Of a DNA stretch of 64,000 nucleotides, positions 44,301 to 52,890 are shown piece after piece. Origin of the DNA: Branchinecta lynchi (Eukaryota > Arthropoda > Branchiopoda > Anostraca > Branchinectidae); NCBI GenBank assembly GCA_023053575.1, contig JAKZAP010000004.1:6429572-6493571 (forward strand), read 5' to 3'. Below the pieces are notes generated by a model. The model did not search any database and was not told the DNA's origin. It worked only from the letters and a program-made list of their open reading frames with translations. How positions within the stretch are numbered: the stretch's first letter is position 1; each line of letters begins with the position of its first letter. A program made the position numbers and the translations under genes.

Positions 44301-47300
44301 AAATTGGACAATATGTTTTCCCTAATTCATTTCTCATTTATTCTGAGTTTGAAATGATCCAAGATGCTATTTAATGAAAATTTGTGTTCTTAGATTTTGG
44401 CGAAACGAAGCATGGTAAGCAAATATCAATATCGATATATCGAATATCGAAAGTGAAAATATCGATATATCGATTATCTAATATCGAAAGTGAAAATATC
44501 GATATATCGAAAAATCCAAGTATCGCCAAGCACCAGTACCAAACCATGGTTGACCACTTTGCGCATTTGGTCAACAGCATCTCGTCATATCTAGTTCAGC
44601 TTCTTCTTCGGTTGCATGTTTTCAATAATTCTTTCATTCAAGTACCTTCGTTATTGGGCGCCAGATACCAGATACCAGATGGCGAAGAGTAATCTGCAGA
44701 AAATTTGTCCGTGGCCGGCGTATCGTGCTAGAGGCGCGCCGGTGCCGTGCCGGTGCCGTGCCGGTGCCGTGCGGTGCCGTGCCGGTGCCGTGCGGTGCCG
44801 TGCCGGTGCCGTGCGGTGCCGTGCCGGTGCCGTGCGGTGCCGTGCCGGTGCCGTGCGGTGCCGTGCCGGTGCCGTGCGGTGCCGTGCCGGTGCCGTGCCG
44901 GTGCCGAGCCGGTGCCGAGCTGGTGCCGCGGTGTTGCGCCGTTGCCGTGCCGGTGCCGTGGTGCCGTGCCGGTGCCGTGGTGCCGTGCCGGTGCCGTGCC
45001 GGTGCCGCGGTGCCGTACCGGTGCCGTGTCGAGGTGTACACCGGTGGCGGAGAGAGAGCAACCCCTCGCCAAGGACCCGACCAGATTAAATAGGAAATAG
45101 TCACTTCCCCGATCCGACCATCTGGGGGGGGGGGGTGGGGGTGGAGGGACGGGGAAGCCAAAATTGAGGTATTTTTAACTTGCGAACGGTTGGTCGGATC
45201 TTGATGAAAGTTGATATTTAGCATGACCTCGTGTCTCAGACGTCCCACTTTAAATCCGGACCGGATCCGATGTCACTGGGGGGGGGGGGGAGCTGGTGGA
45301 GGGATCCAGAAATCTTGACAAACGCTTAGAGTGCAGCGATCGGGATGGAACTTATTCGGCCACGGTAGGTGGAGATAGAGTGAATACCGGAAATCGTGTA
45401 GCACGTCTAGGGATCAAACAAATGGATTTATTGGGATGAAAGTTTGAACAGTTATGTTCATTTGCTGCAGACAATCGAGACGATGCCGGAACTGCTCAGA
45501 AATGAGTGAAACTAAATATCCTATTTCTATTTCCGAACCGCATTTTTGGATGGCGGGTGTATTTTGTGAGGTTCTCATCTACTTTCTTGTACAGCCTACT
45601 CGTACAAGTGCCATATGAGCTCGTAGCTCTTGTTAACGATCGTTCTTCTTCTCAGTCATCCCTTGTGTGTAAACATTTTACTATCCCCCTTGATACTTCT
45701 TTCAGGTGGCGGGCATCACTGTCACTAACTCTCTACCGTCTTTACGACAACAAACTGTCCTTGATGTAAAGAAAAAAATACAATTTGGTTACTCGAAAAT
45801 TGTCGCTAACCGTGGGCGGTATAATAGACGAGCTCTTGGTCGGCTGTATTCAACTTTTTGCGACCGTTCTATATTCTACGTTTCTGGACTGTATCCTCTT
45901 CTTAAAAAGAAAGACCTTCTTTCTCTCCGAAAAATTTATTTTCTTTACTGTAAATTCCTTCTTTACCTCCCCCCTTGGCATCGGAATAGAGTAATTATTC
46001 GCAAGTACGGTGTTCCAGATATTTCGGAGACATTACTAATGCTACAGAGGAAGCTGTCGGGTTCAGCATACTCTCGGTTTTCACCACACCACCCCCTTAC
46101 CCTCCTGTTTATGTGCTAGGGTTTTTGTATGTATAGTGATTTTAGTATCTGTTTCCTTTCTTTTTCTTTATTGTACTCCACTTGTTTTTCCTCTGCAATT
46201 TGTGGGTAAGAAATAAATTATTATTATTATAGTTGCGTTTTTGCAGATACCATGGTATCTGATACCACAGTCTAAAGTCGTTTTCGCACTTAGCGTGGAA
46301 TCTGATACCGCGGTCAAAAGGCGTTTTTGCAGCTGTCGCGGTGTCTGGGCAGTTATCGTGGTATCTGAAAAAGTAATCTCATTTTCATCATTACCAACAG
46401 TAGAGACTAGTATTTTGTCAAACTGGTGAGAAAGAAATTTGGAACTCCGGATTTTCTTAAGAGATGACTTCGAAAAGCGCAAAAACGACTAATTGCAGAT
46501 CCAGGTATCGTGGTAACAGATACCATGGTATCTGCAAAAACGCAACTCATGTTTCGATCAGCTAGTAGTCACGTAACGTAAGTAGTACCACACATCCCTG
46601 CCTTGCCCAAGGTACCTCCAATCCGACAGGGAAATTCCACTACATGAAAACCGATTATTCGCGAATAGCGGAGCAACCAAGTAACGCATTTTCATTGGGT
46701 CTTCGAGCCCTTTTCTCAGCCTTTTTCAGTTAAACTTTAAAACGTCTGATTTTGTGAACTTCTTCCCTGAAACTGCTAGAACTTTAAACTAGTGTTGTGA
46801 TTCCATTTTTTACATGGCTGCTGTTTTTGATGCTCGATTGGGTCGTCGAAAAGGTAGAGATTTTCTAAAGGGTAGAAATATAGCTCTAATATAATTTGAC
46901 TGACGTATCCGTTTTGCATTGTCAAGCATGATTCGCAGTCAGCTTTGGCTGAAGGAATATCTGAACGTCTTGCTAGAGCAAATAGCGAAAAATAAAACTA
47001 TCCCTTAACGCAATCCAAGGAATGCAGTGTGGTCAGTTAAATGATACAAAAATAAGTTGGCTTTTCAGTTAAACTTTAAAACCTACTAGGACCAGAAGCC
47101 TACAATGTCAATGCCCGGCCTTTACTTCCTAGAGGCTATTTACTTTTAAAGATTTTCACCAGCTTCTCTGGATTTCTCGAATGTTTCTTGATATGATGAG
47201 GACTTCTTTTTCTTCTTTTTTTCTCTTTTTTCTTTTTTTTATTGCGGAGGTTACTTGATAGGTGTCCCATTTTGTGGGACCGGATGGTGGCTGTTATATT

Positions 47301-50300
47301 GTATACAGTTGTGTATGACCATGATTAGGCTGTATTTTTTTATTTTATCTTCTGGCCATCGAGCCTACTCTCTGCCATGAAGCTATGTAAAATTACTTAT
47401 TTTCACTATTTGAAATTAAATGAACCTGAACCTGTACTAATGATTTTTTCTGTCTAGGAATTAGTCTCCTCTGTGAGTGAGGTCTGCTTGCATGAGGTTG
47501 AAAAAAAGAAAGTTGACGGACATGGACTGGTAAGTGTTTTCAGTTTTCTTCCGCCGGTACTACCAGACAGTTCAAGAGGGGCTAGGGCCTATCTTCCTTG
47601 ATCAGATTGACTTGGAAATTGTTATTTCCACGATCCAACCATCCAGTGAGGATGAGGAAAGGGGAATCGGGAATATTATTAGACAATGTTGTGTTAACCA
47701 CGATACAAAACATTGTAGTTTCCTGGATCCATCCATCCTGGGGGAGTTGAGGGAAGGAGAATTATAAATATTACAAGGAGCAAAAAAAATATTAACAACG
47801 ATAGAAATATAGATAGTCCTCTGCGCGCCCTGCTTCCGATTGAACTAAAACAAGGGACTTTAAATGTGACAAATAAACCAGATTTTTTTATTTTATTTAA
47901 GTCTAGATTTTTTAGATAAATTTGCCGCTGCCGAGATCATTTTTGCAGAACTTTATAAACTAGTTACTGTAGGGGTTTGCATAGTATGTTCACAAGCCCC
48001 TTGAAAGAAATATCTTTCTTTCATACGCCCAGTTCTGGAATACTGTTGCCCTGTTTGCACTTCGGAATTGCTCAACAGTCTGATTCGCTTGACAGAATAC
48101 AGTTCAGAACCGTTCTTGTAGTTTCCAAGTCCCCTAAAGTACCGTATGTAGACTTCCTTGATACTTTTAATTTAGGAACCCTGTTGAAGTGCCGTGAAAA
48201 CTCTCGTGACAAAAAATCAACGAAGAAACCAATGAAAAAAAACTCTCGTTAGTGTTTGTAACCAATATCTTGAATACACCAGCACTACGTGATATCCCTC
48301 CCCCCCCCCCCCCCCCCCCAGATTTTTCAGCGGCGAGAGTAAGGCCAGAGAGAGCAGTAGCCCAGCCAATACACAAATTGCAGCCAATTAACTCGTTACC
48401 TGGGAAGTTTTGTTCCCGCCTTCGTCAACCTTTCCAGCTCGAACCATTATATGGATTTGAATATTTTGTGTTACGTTTGACAAGTTTTGATATATCTAAA
48501 CTGCAGATTTTTTATTTTTCTTTAGTACTGATATTATAATTAGTGTCAGTATGGACGAGAGCCACCAAATCGGCTTGACCGTTGTATCGGTTTCGAGAAT
48601 AAATTGATACCTCGCTTGGGTAGAGCATCGGTACGTGAATCCGGAGTTTGCTGGTTCAGATCCGCATCGAGGAAAATTTTTTTTTTTAGTTCTGTTAAAA
48701 TCGGATAAAAATTTTAAGTGCCACTGCGGCTAGCCACATATATGTGATGACAGTATAACGTATCTTGTGCGGGGCATGACAACCGTCCGACCAAATTTAC
48801 CTTTTCTCTAGATTCCACTCTCCGAGGAAGAATTGAAAGCCTTAGCCATACCCGACGGCGGTAATATCGCTGACATGATCGCTCTGAACATCGGTCGAAT
48901 TGGAGAGAACATCAGACTTCGTCGCGGCATCGGAGCCGTTACTGACACCTCAGTACAGCTTTCTTGTTATACCCACCCGGCTTCGGGGTTCTCCCCGACC
49001 CGAATGGCCGGGAAATTCGGTGCCTTAGCGTTCCTGAAGAGGCATTCCGACCAGCCCATGCCGAACGGCTTGACGATTGAGACCCTAGGAAGACAAATTT
49101 GCCAGCATATTGTCGGTAAGTGCGCAAATTTAATCCGTTACAAGTAGATTTTGCTCCAGTATTCTACCAGGAATAAGGGCGGTTTTTACCTCGATGTTAG
49201 CCCCAAAAGCTGGACAAGTTTGAAATAGCGACGGTAACTTTAATGCCTTGAAAAAAATTTAAAATGATGACCATCCTAATGCGTAAGAGCTGTCAGTTAA
49301 GCAATTAAAATATTTCTTACGCGCCGAAGGTTGACAGCCTTTTTGAAAGTTAATGGGAAACTAAGGTTCTGTTAGGTTAAGGCTCCTGGACAGCAGGGTA
49401 GTGCGACCCTTTACCCCATCCCATTGTTTTTTCTTAATTGTCAAGTGACCATAGTACTTTTAGCTCCAACTCAACGAATTTCCCGCTCAGATGTTTGAAA
49501 AACCACTGCAAAGATGGGGTAATCCGAATTCGGATTAGAGTCGATGATTCGTTGTCTTGGTCGGATTCGAACCTTCTGCTTGTCATGCCGGAATTGGGTC
49601 TTAAACTCACGATGTCACGACTAGTCGAATTGCGAAAAGTCCTTCCAGTTTTCGTTTTCCCAGTTTTTACAAATTGTGCTTAGACAGCGCGATCCCCGCT
49701 TAATGGAAGCACTTGCAGGGGCGTCACGTATGGGGGGGGGGGGGGAAGACGCCCCCCCCCCCCCAATGTTGTCGGCCAGTCGGTTAAAAAAATTGCCAAT
49801 TCAGCGCAGAGCGCCGCGAGTTTTCGTAATAACAGTCGATTTTTTCTCTAAAAACAGCCGGTTTTTCATAAAAACAGTCGGTTTTTCGTAAAAATGGTCG
49901 ATATTTTCTTAAAAACAGTCCGTATTTCTGATAATCAGTAGGTTTTTGTAAAAAAAAAGTCATTTTTTTCTGTAATAACAGTCGGTAAAATGACCAGCCA
50001 GTCAGTAAATACCTTGCCCCCCCCCCAATATTTTGGCTAGTAACGCCTCTTGAGCACTTGTATTCAAAAGAGAGATGGTTCGTTGGTTAAGGTTGGGTTC
50101 GGATCCTCAGCATTAAATGGTGAGTTCGGATTTGTACCGACTCCATTTCGTTCATGATCGACTCATGTAGGAACTTACCATAGCAGTAACTTTCCGCTAA
50201 GTTGTCGAACGGAATCTACAGTAATTACGTCGCAAGTTGGGCGGCAGGCTTGCCCATCGCAGCAGCAACAGAGTTATATTTTATTTGAAAGTCGTGAATG

Positions 50301-51534
50301 CCGTTTTTTGAGATCCCAAAACGTAAGTGGAAGGATACCTGTGACATCGCAAAAGTTGTCTGTCTGCCCGTCCGTCCTTCTGTGAGCACGATAGCTCTCG
50401 AAGGGAATGAGATATTTTGATGAAACTTGTGTGACGATTCTTTGGGTCAAGAGTAAGGTCGAGTTCGTAGATGGGCCCTGTAGCTCTACATTTAGGGATG
50501 GGGGAGGGGGTTCAAATTAAGGGACAAACAAAATAATTTTAAACAGCTAATGTGATAGTCGATTATGGGGTAAGAAGGCACGCTGAGCACGATAAAGAAA
50601 ACCATTTTCTCGCCGGACAAGTAGTTCGTCCGGAATCTGGCAAAAATCGGAGAGTTGGTTAAAAGTAAAAGTTTTATTTAAAGTTGATTAAATGGTCGGT
50701 TTAGGAGTAAGAAGACATGCTAAACACTATGGTGAGAACCATTTTTTTTGCCTAACCAGTAGTTCGTCCGAATTCCGGCCAAAACCGGAAAGTTAGTTAA
50801 AAGTAAATGTTTCATTTGAAGTTGATTAAATGGTGGATTAAGGGGTAAAAAAACATGCTGAGCACGATGGTGAAAACCATTCTCTCGCCGAACAACTAGT
50901 TCGCCCGGAATCCGGCCAAAACCGGAAAATTTCTTAAAAGCAAAAGTTCGATTAGATGACAGATTAAGGGGTAAGAAGAGAGGCTGAGTCTGCATATGAC
51001 AATCATTTTTTACCCGGATATATAATTAGTCCGGACTTTTATTCAAAGTTGATTAGATGTCCTTATAGGGATAAGGAGATACGCTGGATTTGTTTCTGAA
51101 TTTTCTTTTTTTGCTGGACTAGTAGTTCGTTCGGAATTCGGGCGAAACCGGAAACTTGGCAGAAGTAAGGCAGGAAGTCTCGGTCAGTATCGTCAAAATA
51201 GATATGGGTTATAGAGGTATATCTGAACTTGGTTTTCTCTGATGATTAGCCTGGCGAAGACTGGATCTGGCGAAGAGAAGACCCGATTGCCTGAATCAAA
51301 TATTAGATTTTTAGGACCCCATCGACACCTTTTGTCTTGTTTCTTGCAGGTATGCACCCAAGCAGTTTAGCAAGGAAGGAAAATGACCCAGTGCTACCAC
51401 CCAGCGAGGCCACAGCCCTACTAGACCAGGAATTCCTCATTGATCCAGATATCACCGTCAAAGAGCTTCTTGACGCCTGTGATGTCACTATTTTAGATTT
51501 CATGCGAGTCGAGTGTGGTAGCAGTCTTGAGTAG
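32363..51534 (+). CDS. TSFM: Elongation factor Ts, mitochondrial (TSFM), complete
   Basis: Five exons (32363-32509, 34619-34798, 47458-47529, 48812-49115, 51350-51534) give 888 nt, 295 residues plus TAG. EF-Ts is the nucleotide exchange factor that regenerates EF-Tu-GTP in translation; this is the mitochondrial form. Residues 1-22 ([16 protein letters not shown]) are basic and hydrophobic without acidic residues, as in a mitochondrial targeting peptide. The TS-N/UBA-like domain follows ([20 protein letters not shown]), then [12 protein letters not shown] and the family signature [10 protein letters not shown] that contacts EF-Tu. The core continues with [13 protein letters not shown] and [11 protein letters not shown], and the C-terminal [12 protein letters not shown] matches the EF-Ts ending. 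Human TSFM is slightly longer (325). Intron 2 is 12.7 kb and filled with transposons. The last intron ends in a family B element. Confidence 0.95.
33480..33670 (+). mobile_element. Family E solo unit E3
   Basis: TTACAGGTTTGTTTCCTTCC, TAGCCTGACGAGGACCCTT, AAGAAGGGCCGAAATATCGC, GTAGCTGACGTATCCG and GTCAGCTTGGGCT in order: one full right-hand arm without its inverted partner. It lies in TSFM intron 1. Confidence 0.65.
34333..34576. mobile_element. Family E inverted hairpin element E4 (12-bp TSD)
   Basis: GATAGTGCAAAACGGATACG ... TTTTATTAGAGCT faces AGCTCTAATAAAATTCAGCT ... GTTTTGCACTATC. It is flanked by perfect ATAAAGTAACAT repeats at 34321-34332 and 34577-34588. It ends 30 bp before TSFM exon 2. 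Confidence 0.8.
34619..34798 (+). CDS. TSFM: TSFM exon 2 (EF-Tu contact motif)
   Basis: The acceptor is ttattttag|gcagaa and the donor is ttccaa|gtgagt. Sixty residues: [20 protein letters not shown], then [20 protein letters not shown] and [12 protein letters not shown]. Phase 0 on both sides. Confidence 0.95.
34993..35306. mobile_element. Family E inverted hairpin element E5 (14-bp TSD)
   Basis: Two nearly identical arms face each other around 35128 (left GGAAACAAACCTGTAAT, right ATTACAGGTTTGTTTCC). Each has the CTGACGAGGACCCTT / AAGAAGG core. The right end adds GTCAGCTTGGGCTCAAAG. Perfect AATAGGAACTATTT repeats at 34979-34992 and 35307-35320 are target duplications. Confidence 0.85.
35480..36140. 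mobile_element. Foldback element H containing E6
   Basis: GTATGCTTGACGAAAAC...GAGCTGACCGCTGGCCACTG (35530-35600) faces its inverse CAGTGGCCAGGGATCAGCTC...GTTTTCGTCAAGCAAAC at 36026-36100. E6 (about 35845-35940, AGCCTGAAGAGGACCATTGC) lies between the arms. A related block (TGGTCAGTTAAATGATACAA) is at 47030. Confidence 0.6.
36241..36881 (+). other. TSFM intron 2 segment with tRNA-like relic
   Basis: At 36515-36585 the minus strand has a tRNA-like B box (GTTCGATTCCTACTCCCGGC) and anticodon-arm-like sequence but no matching acceptor stem, so it is a SINE or tRNA relic. Nothing else was recognised. Confidence 0.35.
36882..37766 (+). mobile_element. Repeat family B, copy B2
   Basis: The left end is ATTTTTGGGGATCCCAAAAT and the right end is TTTTTGGGATCCCATCGACA then CCTTTGTCCTTGTT. 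It has three internal units, fewer than B1. It contains the CCGTCCGTCGGTCTGTAAGC tract and TCATGAAACTTGGTG. Confidence 0.75.
38200..38315 (+). mobile_element. RT2 LINE, 5' fragment (before RT1 insertion)
   Basis: The frame reads [19 protein letters not shown] then SSS, a typical LINE stretch just upstream of reverse transcriptase block 1. It breaks at the (TAGA)n tail of RT1 and the same kind of protein resumes at about 40601. Confidence 0.55.
38313..38366 (+). repeat. (TAGA)n microsatellite, RT1 3' tail
   Basis: About 12 tetramer units followed by TTTATTTGCG. It forms the 3' end of RT1 on the minus strand. Confidence 0.9.
38441..39976 (-). pseudogene. RT1 reverse transcriptase, catalytic and C-terminal part
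   Basis: 511 codons open from an internal Met after the frameshift. It contains box A (FLDLKGAFD), box B (KQGCTLSP), box C (FADD) and the zinc-knuckle-like C-terminus ending REGFL. It copies element RNA at the target site in the family. The catalytic residues are intact; only the frame break upstream disables it. Confidence 0.85.
39979..40551 (-). pseudogene. RT1 reverse transcriptase, N-terminal part
   Basis: 190 codons with RT blocks 0-2 ([33 protein letters not shown]). It stops at TAA right after a run of nine T. One more T would restore the frame into the 511-codon part. Confidence 0.82.
40601..41369 (+). pseudogene. RT2 LINE reverse transcriptase, middle part (decayed)
   Basis: With frameshifts it reads [20 protein letters not shown], then [20 protein letters not shown], box A LSKAFDSF, box [14 protein letters not shown] and box [14 protein letters not shown], then [10 protein letters not shown]. 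It is cut at 41369 by element A4 and resumes at 45633. A CR1/Jockey-type RT is the closest match by motif style. Confidence 0.8.
41565..41720 (-). repeat. tRNA-like segment inside A4
   Basis: The minus strand reads GTGGCTCAGTTGGTAGAGCG (A-box-like), an anticodon-arm-like ACTTTCAACT and GGTTCGCTCCCGC (B-box-like). The acceptor arms do not pair, so it is not a functional tRNA. A3 has a diverged version at 16640-16790 in the same position. Confidence 0.6.
42540..42747 (+). repeat. GC-rich minisatellite, left arm of FB2
   Basis: Units GTGCCGTGCCG (11 bp) mixed with GTGCCGCG (8 bp). It is open in several frames on both strands as Arg/Cys/Pro- or His/Gly/Thr-rich low-complexity peptides, which are not genes. 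Confidence 0.92.
43687..43797 (+). repeat. FB1-related fragment inside FB2
   Basis: TTAGGCTAACTGGTAC, AGCAAGTGCATGAAAATGGC and AAGCATACCTCTA match FB1 right-arm sequence near 23230-23300 and 23700-23870. Confidence 0.65.
43955..44520 (+). repeat. ATATCGAT-rich duplicated block
   Basis: ATCGATATCGAAAGTAAATAT...TATTTGTTCATTCGTAA...CTTATATATACGAAATTGGA (43990-44110) recurs diverged at about 44205-44300, and AAAATATCGATATATCGA twice more near 44455 and 44495. It is made of TATCGATA-type palindromes. Confidence 0.75.
44736..45030 (+). repeat. GC-rich minisatellite, right arm of FB2
   Basis: A roughly 21-bp higher-order unit (GTGCCGTGCC GGTGCCGTGCG) is repeated about seven times, then degenerates into GGTGCCGTGGTGCC variants. 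Despite lying in the inverted arm it has the same strand orientation as the left array. Confidence 0.92.
45633..46230 (+). pseudogene. RT2 LINE, 3' part with (ATT)n tail
   Basis: It continues the protein after A4: [19 protein letters not shown], then [20 protein letters not shown] and [18 protein letters not shown], ending in TAG at about 46117. The 3' tail GTGGGTAAGAAATAAATT(ATT)n ends where MITE C4 starts. The minus-strand copy at 55745-56541 has the same sequence without A4. Confidence 0.8.
46231..46547. mobile_element. Palindromic MITE family C, copy C4
   Basis: AGTTGCGTTTTTGCAGATAC at the left and GTATCTGCAAAAACGCAACT at the right are perfect inverses. It begins directly at the (ATT)n tail of RT2. 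Confidence 0.8.
46855..47090 (+). mobile_element. Family E fragment E7 with H-type flank
   Basis: AGAAATATAGCTCTAATA, GACTGACGTATCCGTTTTGC and CAGTCAGCTTTGGCTGAAGG match the right arm of E4. GTGTGGTCAGTTAAATGATA (47027) matches element H at about 35750. Confidence 0.6.
47458..47529 (+). CDS. TSFM: TSFM exon 3
   Basis: The acceptor is ttctgtctag|gaatta and the donor is ggactg|gtaagt. It encodes 24 residues, [18 protein letters not shown] then VDGHGL, phase 0. The sequence is variable in the family, but frame and position fit. Confidence 0.83.
47565..47760 (+). repeat. Old family A fragment in TSFM intron 3
   Basis: GATCAGATTGACTTGGAAAT...CCACGATCCAACCATCCAGT and GGGGAATCGGGAATATT are a diverged form of the family A unit. 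The reading frame crossing it is not an extension of TSFM exon 3. Confidence 0.5.
48283..48320 (+). repeat. Poly-C tract
   Basis: An almost uninterrupted run of C after GATATCCCT, like the C-runs at the edges of family F. The other family F parts are absent. Confidence 0.7.
48600..48680 (+). repeat. tRNA-like relic
   Basis: GGGTAGAGCATCGG resembles a D-arm and anticodon arm, and GGTTCAGATCCGCATCGAGG a T-arm, but there is no 7-bp acceptor stem. Probably a SINE or tRNA remnant. Confidence 0.35.
48812..49115 (+). CDS. TSFM: TSFM exon 4 (core domain)
   Basis: The acceptor is ttttctctag|attcca and the donor is attgtcg|gtaagt. It encodes [20 protein letters not shown], then a Tyr-Thr-His-Pro strand, [12 protein letters not shown] and [10 protein letters not shown] (split at the intron, phase 1). 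Confidence 0.94.
49715..50055. repeat. Repeat family F copy 2 (poly-G/poly-C bounded)
   Basis: GGGGCGTCACGTATGGGGGG and CCCCCCCAATGTTGTCGG start it. Repeated AAAACAGTCGGTTTTTC motifs fill it, and TTTTGGCTAGTAACGCCTCT ends it. The start and end boxes are rough inverses (GGGGCGTCACG / TAACGCCTC). Confidence 0.65.
50303..51341 (+). mobile_element. Repeat family B, copy B3 (adjoins TSFM exon 5)
   Basis: The left end is TTTTTTGAGATCCCAAAACG and the right end is GACCCCATCGACACCTTTTG then TCTTGTT. It has about four internal units with CCGGAC-N9-GTCCGG type hairpins and the TCCGTCCTTCTGTGAGCACG tract. The right end stops 8 bp short of the TSFM exon 5 acceptor AG (51348-51349). Confidence 0.75.
51350..51534 (+). 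CDS. TSFM: TSFM exon 5 (terminal)
   Basis: The acceptor is ttgtttcttgcag|gtatgc. It encodes [33 protein letters not shown] and [12 protein letters not shown], then TAG. The polypyrimidine tract before the AG is continuous with the right end of repeat B3. ATTAAA at 51551 is a possible poly(A) signal. Confidence 0.93.
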
Positions 51535-51651
51535 TATTGAGCAAGAATTAATTAAATCGTTTCTTTGGTAAATACTTTGTCAGTTCAGTCATTAGGTGTT
51601 GAAGTATTAGCTCAGTCACAAAGAGGAGGATGCAGGCCTAGTTTAGAGGGG

Positions 51652-51655
<4 letters not shown>

Positions 51656-51682
<27 letters not shown>

Positions 51683-52400
51683 TTCCCGCGTAGCTTCTTT
51701 TTCTTTTGTTCTTGCTTTGGATTGAACCAAAACAAGTGGCTACGTCTCCACCTCCAACTCAGTGACGTTACTACAAAATTTACGTAAAAGTTTACCCTAC
51801 TTTAACGTCACCTACACTTTCATCTTAAACCTATTTTCTTTGTAATTATCAACTCTAAATTTAACTTCTCCTTTCAAAATTTTAATTTTTATATTAAATA
51901 TTCTCATCAAAACTCACTCTCTCATTCAAAAACCCTTTCTCTATAAAATCTAAACCTACAACCTAAATCTACCCTTTTTTCATTTTTCTAACAATATTGA
52001 ATTCTATCTACCATATTTTACAACCATTAAATATATTTTCTTCTTTACTATTAATCTACTCATATTTTTATAACCTGGCAAAAACCCAAAATATGTACAA
52101 TTTTTTCCACTTCGAATCAAGCAGTCAAATTTTATAGGTTCGATCAGGAATAAACAACCACCAAAAAACAAAAATTTTAAAAACACGCACTACCTGTTTC
52201 AAGATGCTCTACCGTCCTTAGAGAATCTCTCTTACAGTGGCAAAAAAATACTTCAATGAAAAAACAACAAAAAACCTTAAAACTTATTCCTTCACTCACC
52301 TACAAAAAAACAACCAAAAACCAACAACTAAACACCCGATTTAAAATCTCCTTCCTTTACAACAAAGGAAAACTAGCAAGGAGATTCTAAATATCACTTC
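51656..52400 (-). mobile_element. Probable retroelement relic, minus strand, almost C-free
   Basis: On the plus strand it opens with a run of about 20 T (a poly-A tail if read from the minus strand). It is then extremely G-poor, with no G at all from 51843 to 51998. Minus-strand frames near 52004-52280 (LPGYKNMSRLIVKKK; CHCKRDSL) vaguely recall a LINE ORF1, but no domain is certain. Confidence 0.4.
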
Positions 52401-52552
52401 AGTTCCTTAAAAAACATCAGGTTGATACTTTGACTGCCCAAAACAAAAACAACAAAACCAACCAGGGGGCATTGGGAGCTGGAAGGGGCGCGATATGGTA
52501 TGGAAAAACTGAAAATACACCTGTAGGTCCAACTTCCGTCACGAAACACAAT

Positions 52553-52890
52553 AGTTGCGTTTTTTGCAGATACCATGGTAACTGAATCTGTAATTAGTCG
52601 TTTTTTTTGCAGTTACCGTGGTATCTGATACACGGTTGCTTTAAAAAACGACAATTGCCGAAATTACACTTTTCGAAATCAAGAAAAACTGATATTCAGT
52701 TATATCATTAAGTGCTAAACTTCTTTCTCACCAATTTGACAAAATTTGATGAAAGTGAGATGACTTTTCAGATACCACGATAACTTGCCAGATACCAAGA
52801 TAACGGCAAAAACGCCTTTTGACCGTGGTGTCAGATACCACGGTAACTGCGAAAAGGACTTTAGACCATGGTATCTGCAAAGACGCAAAT
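52553..52890. mobile_element. Palindromic MITE family C, copy C5
   Basis: AGTTGCGTTTTTTGCAGATA and TATCTGCAAAGACGCAAAT face each other. AAT flanks both sides. The marker CTAAACTTCTTTCTCACCAA is near 52716. Confidence 0.75.

Larger units (their letters stand above)
42502..45067. mobile_element. Foldback element FB2 with GC minisatellite arms (9-bp TSD)
   Basis: The termini GAGGGGTTGCTC and GAGCAACCCCTC are perfect inverses. GCCAAGGAC lies on both sides (42492-42500 and 45068-45076), a 9-bp target duplication that disrupts the A4 consensus (CAGGGACCCGACCAGA). Next inside each end are TGTACACC and a GTGCCGTGCCG minisatellite. The core is 2 kb of AT-rich non-coding DNA. The 9-bp duplication and foldback shape suggest a Mutator-like or FB-like element (inference). 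Confidence 0.82.
41370..45632 (+). mobile_element. Repeat family A, copy A4 (inserted in RT2, itself interrupted)
   Basis: The left hairpin is ATGGCACTTGAGCTTACTCA followed by AGTGCCAT. The right end is CAAGTGCCATATGAGCTCGT then AGCTCTTG. The uninterrupted target TTGGTTTTTAACGATCG is seen in the second RT2 copy (about 56315-56330, minus), so both element ends are fixed to within 1-3 bp. About 1.7 kb is family A sequence; the rest is the nested element FB2. Confidence 0.85.

Noticed and set aside
44616..45248. 157- to 204-codon frames on both strands
   Set aside because: Same minisatellite artefact in the right arm of FB2.
47534..47767. Extension of TSFM exon 3 into the intron
   Set aside because: A strong gtaagt donor lies at 47530 and the downstream frame is a diverged family A fragment, not EF-Ts sequence.
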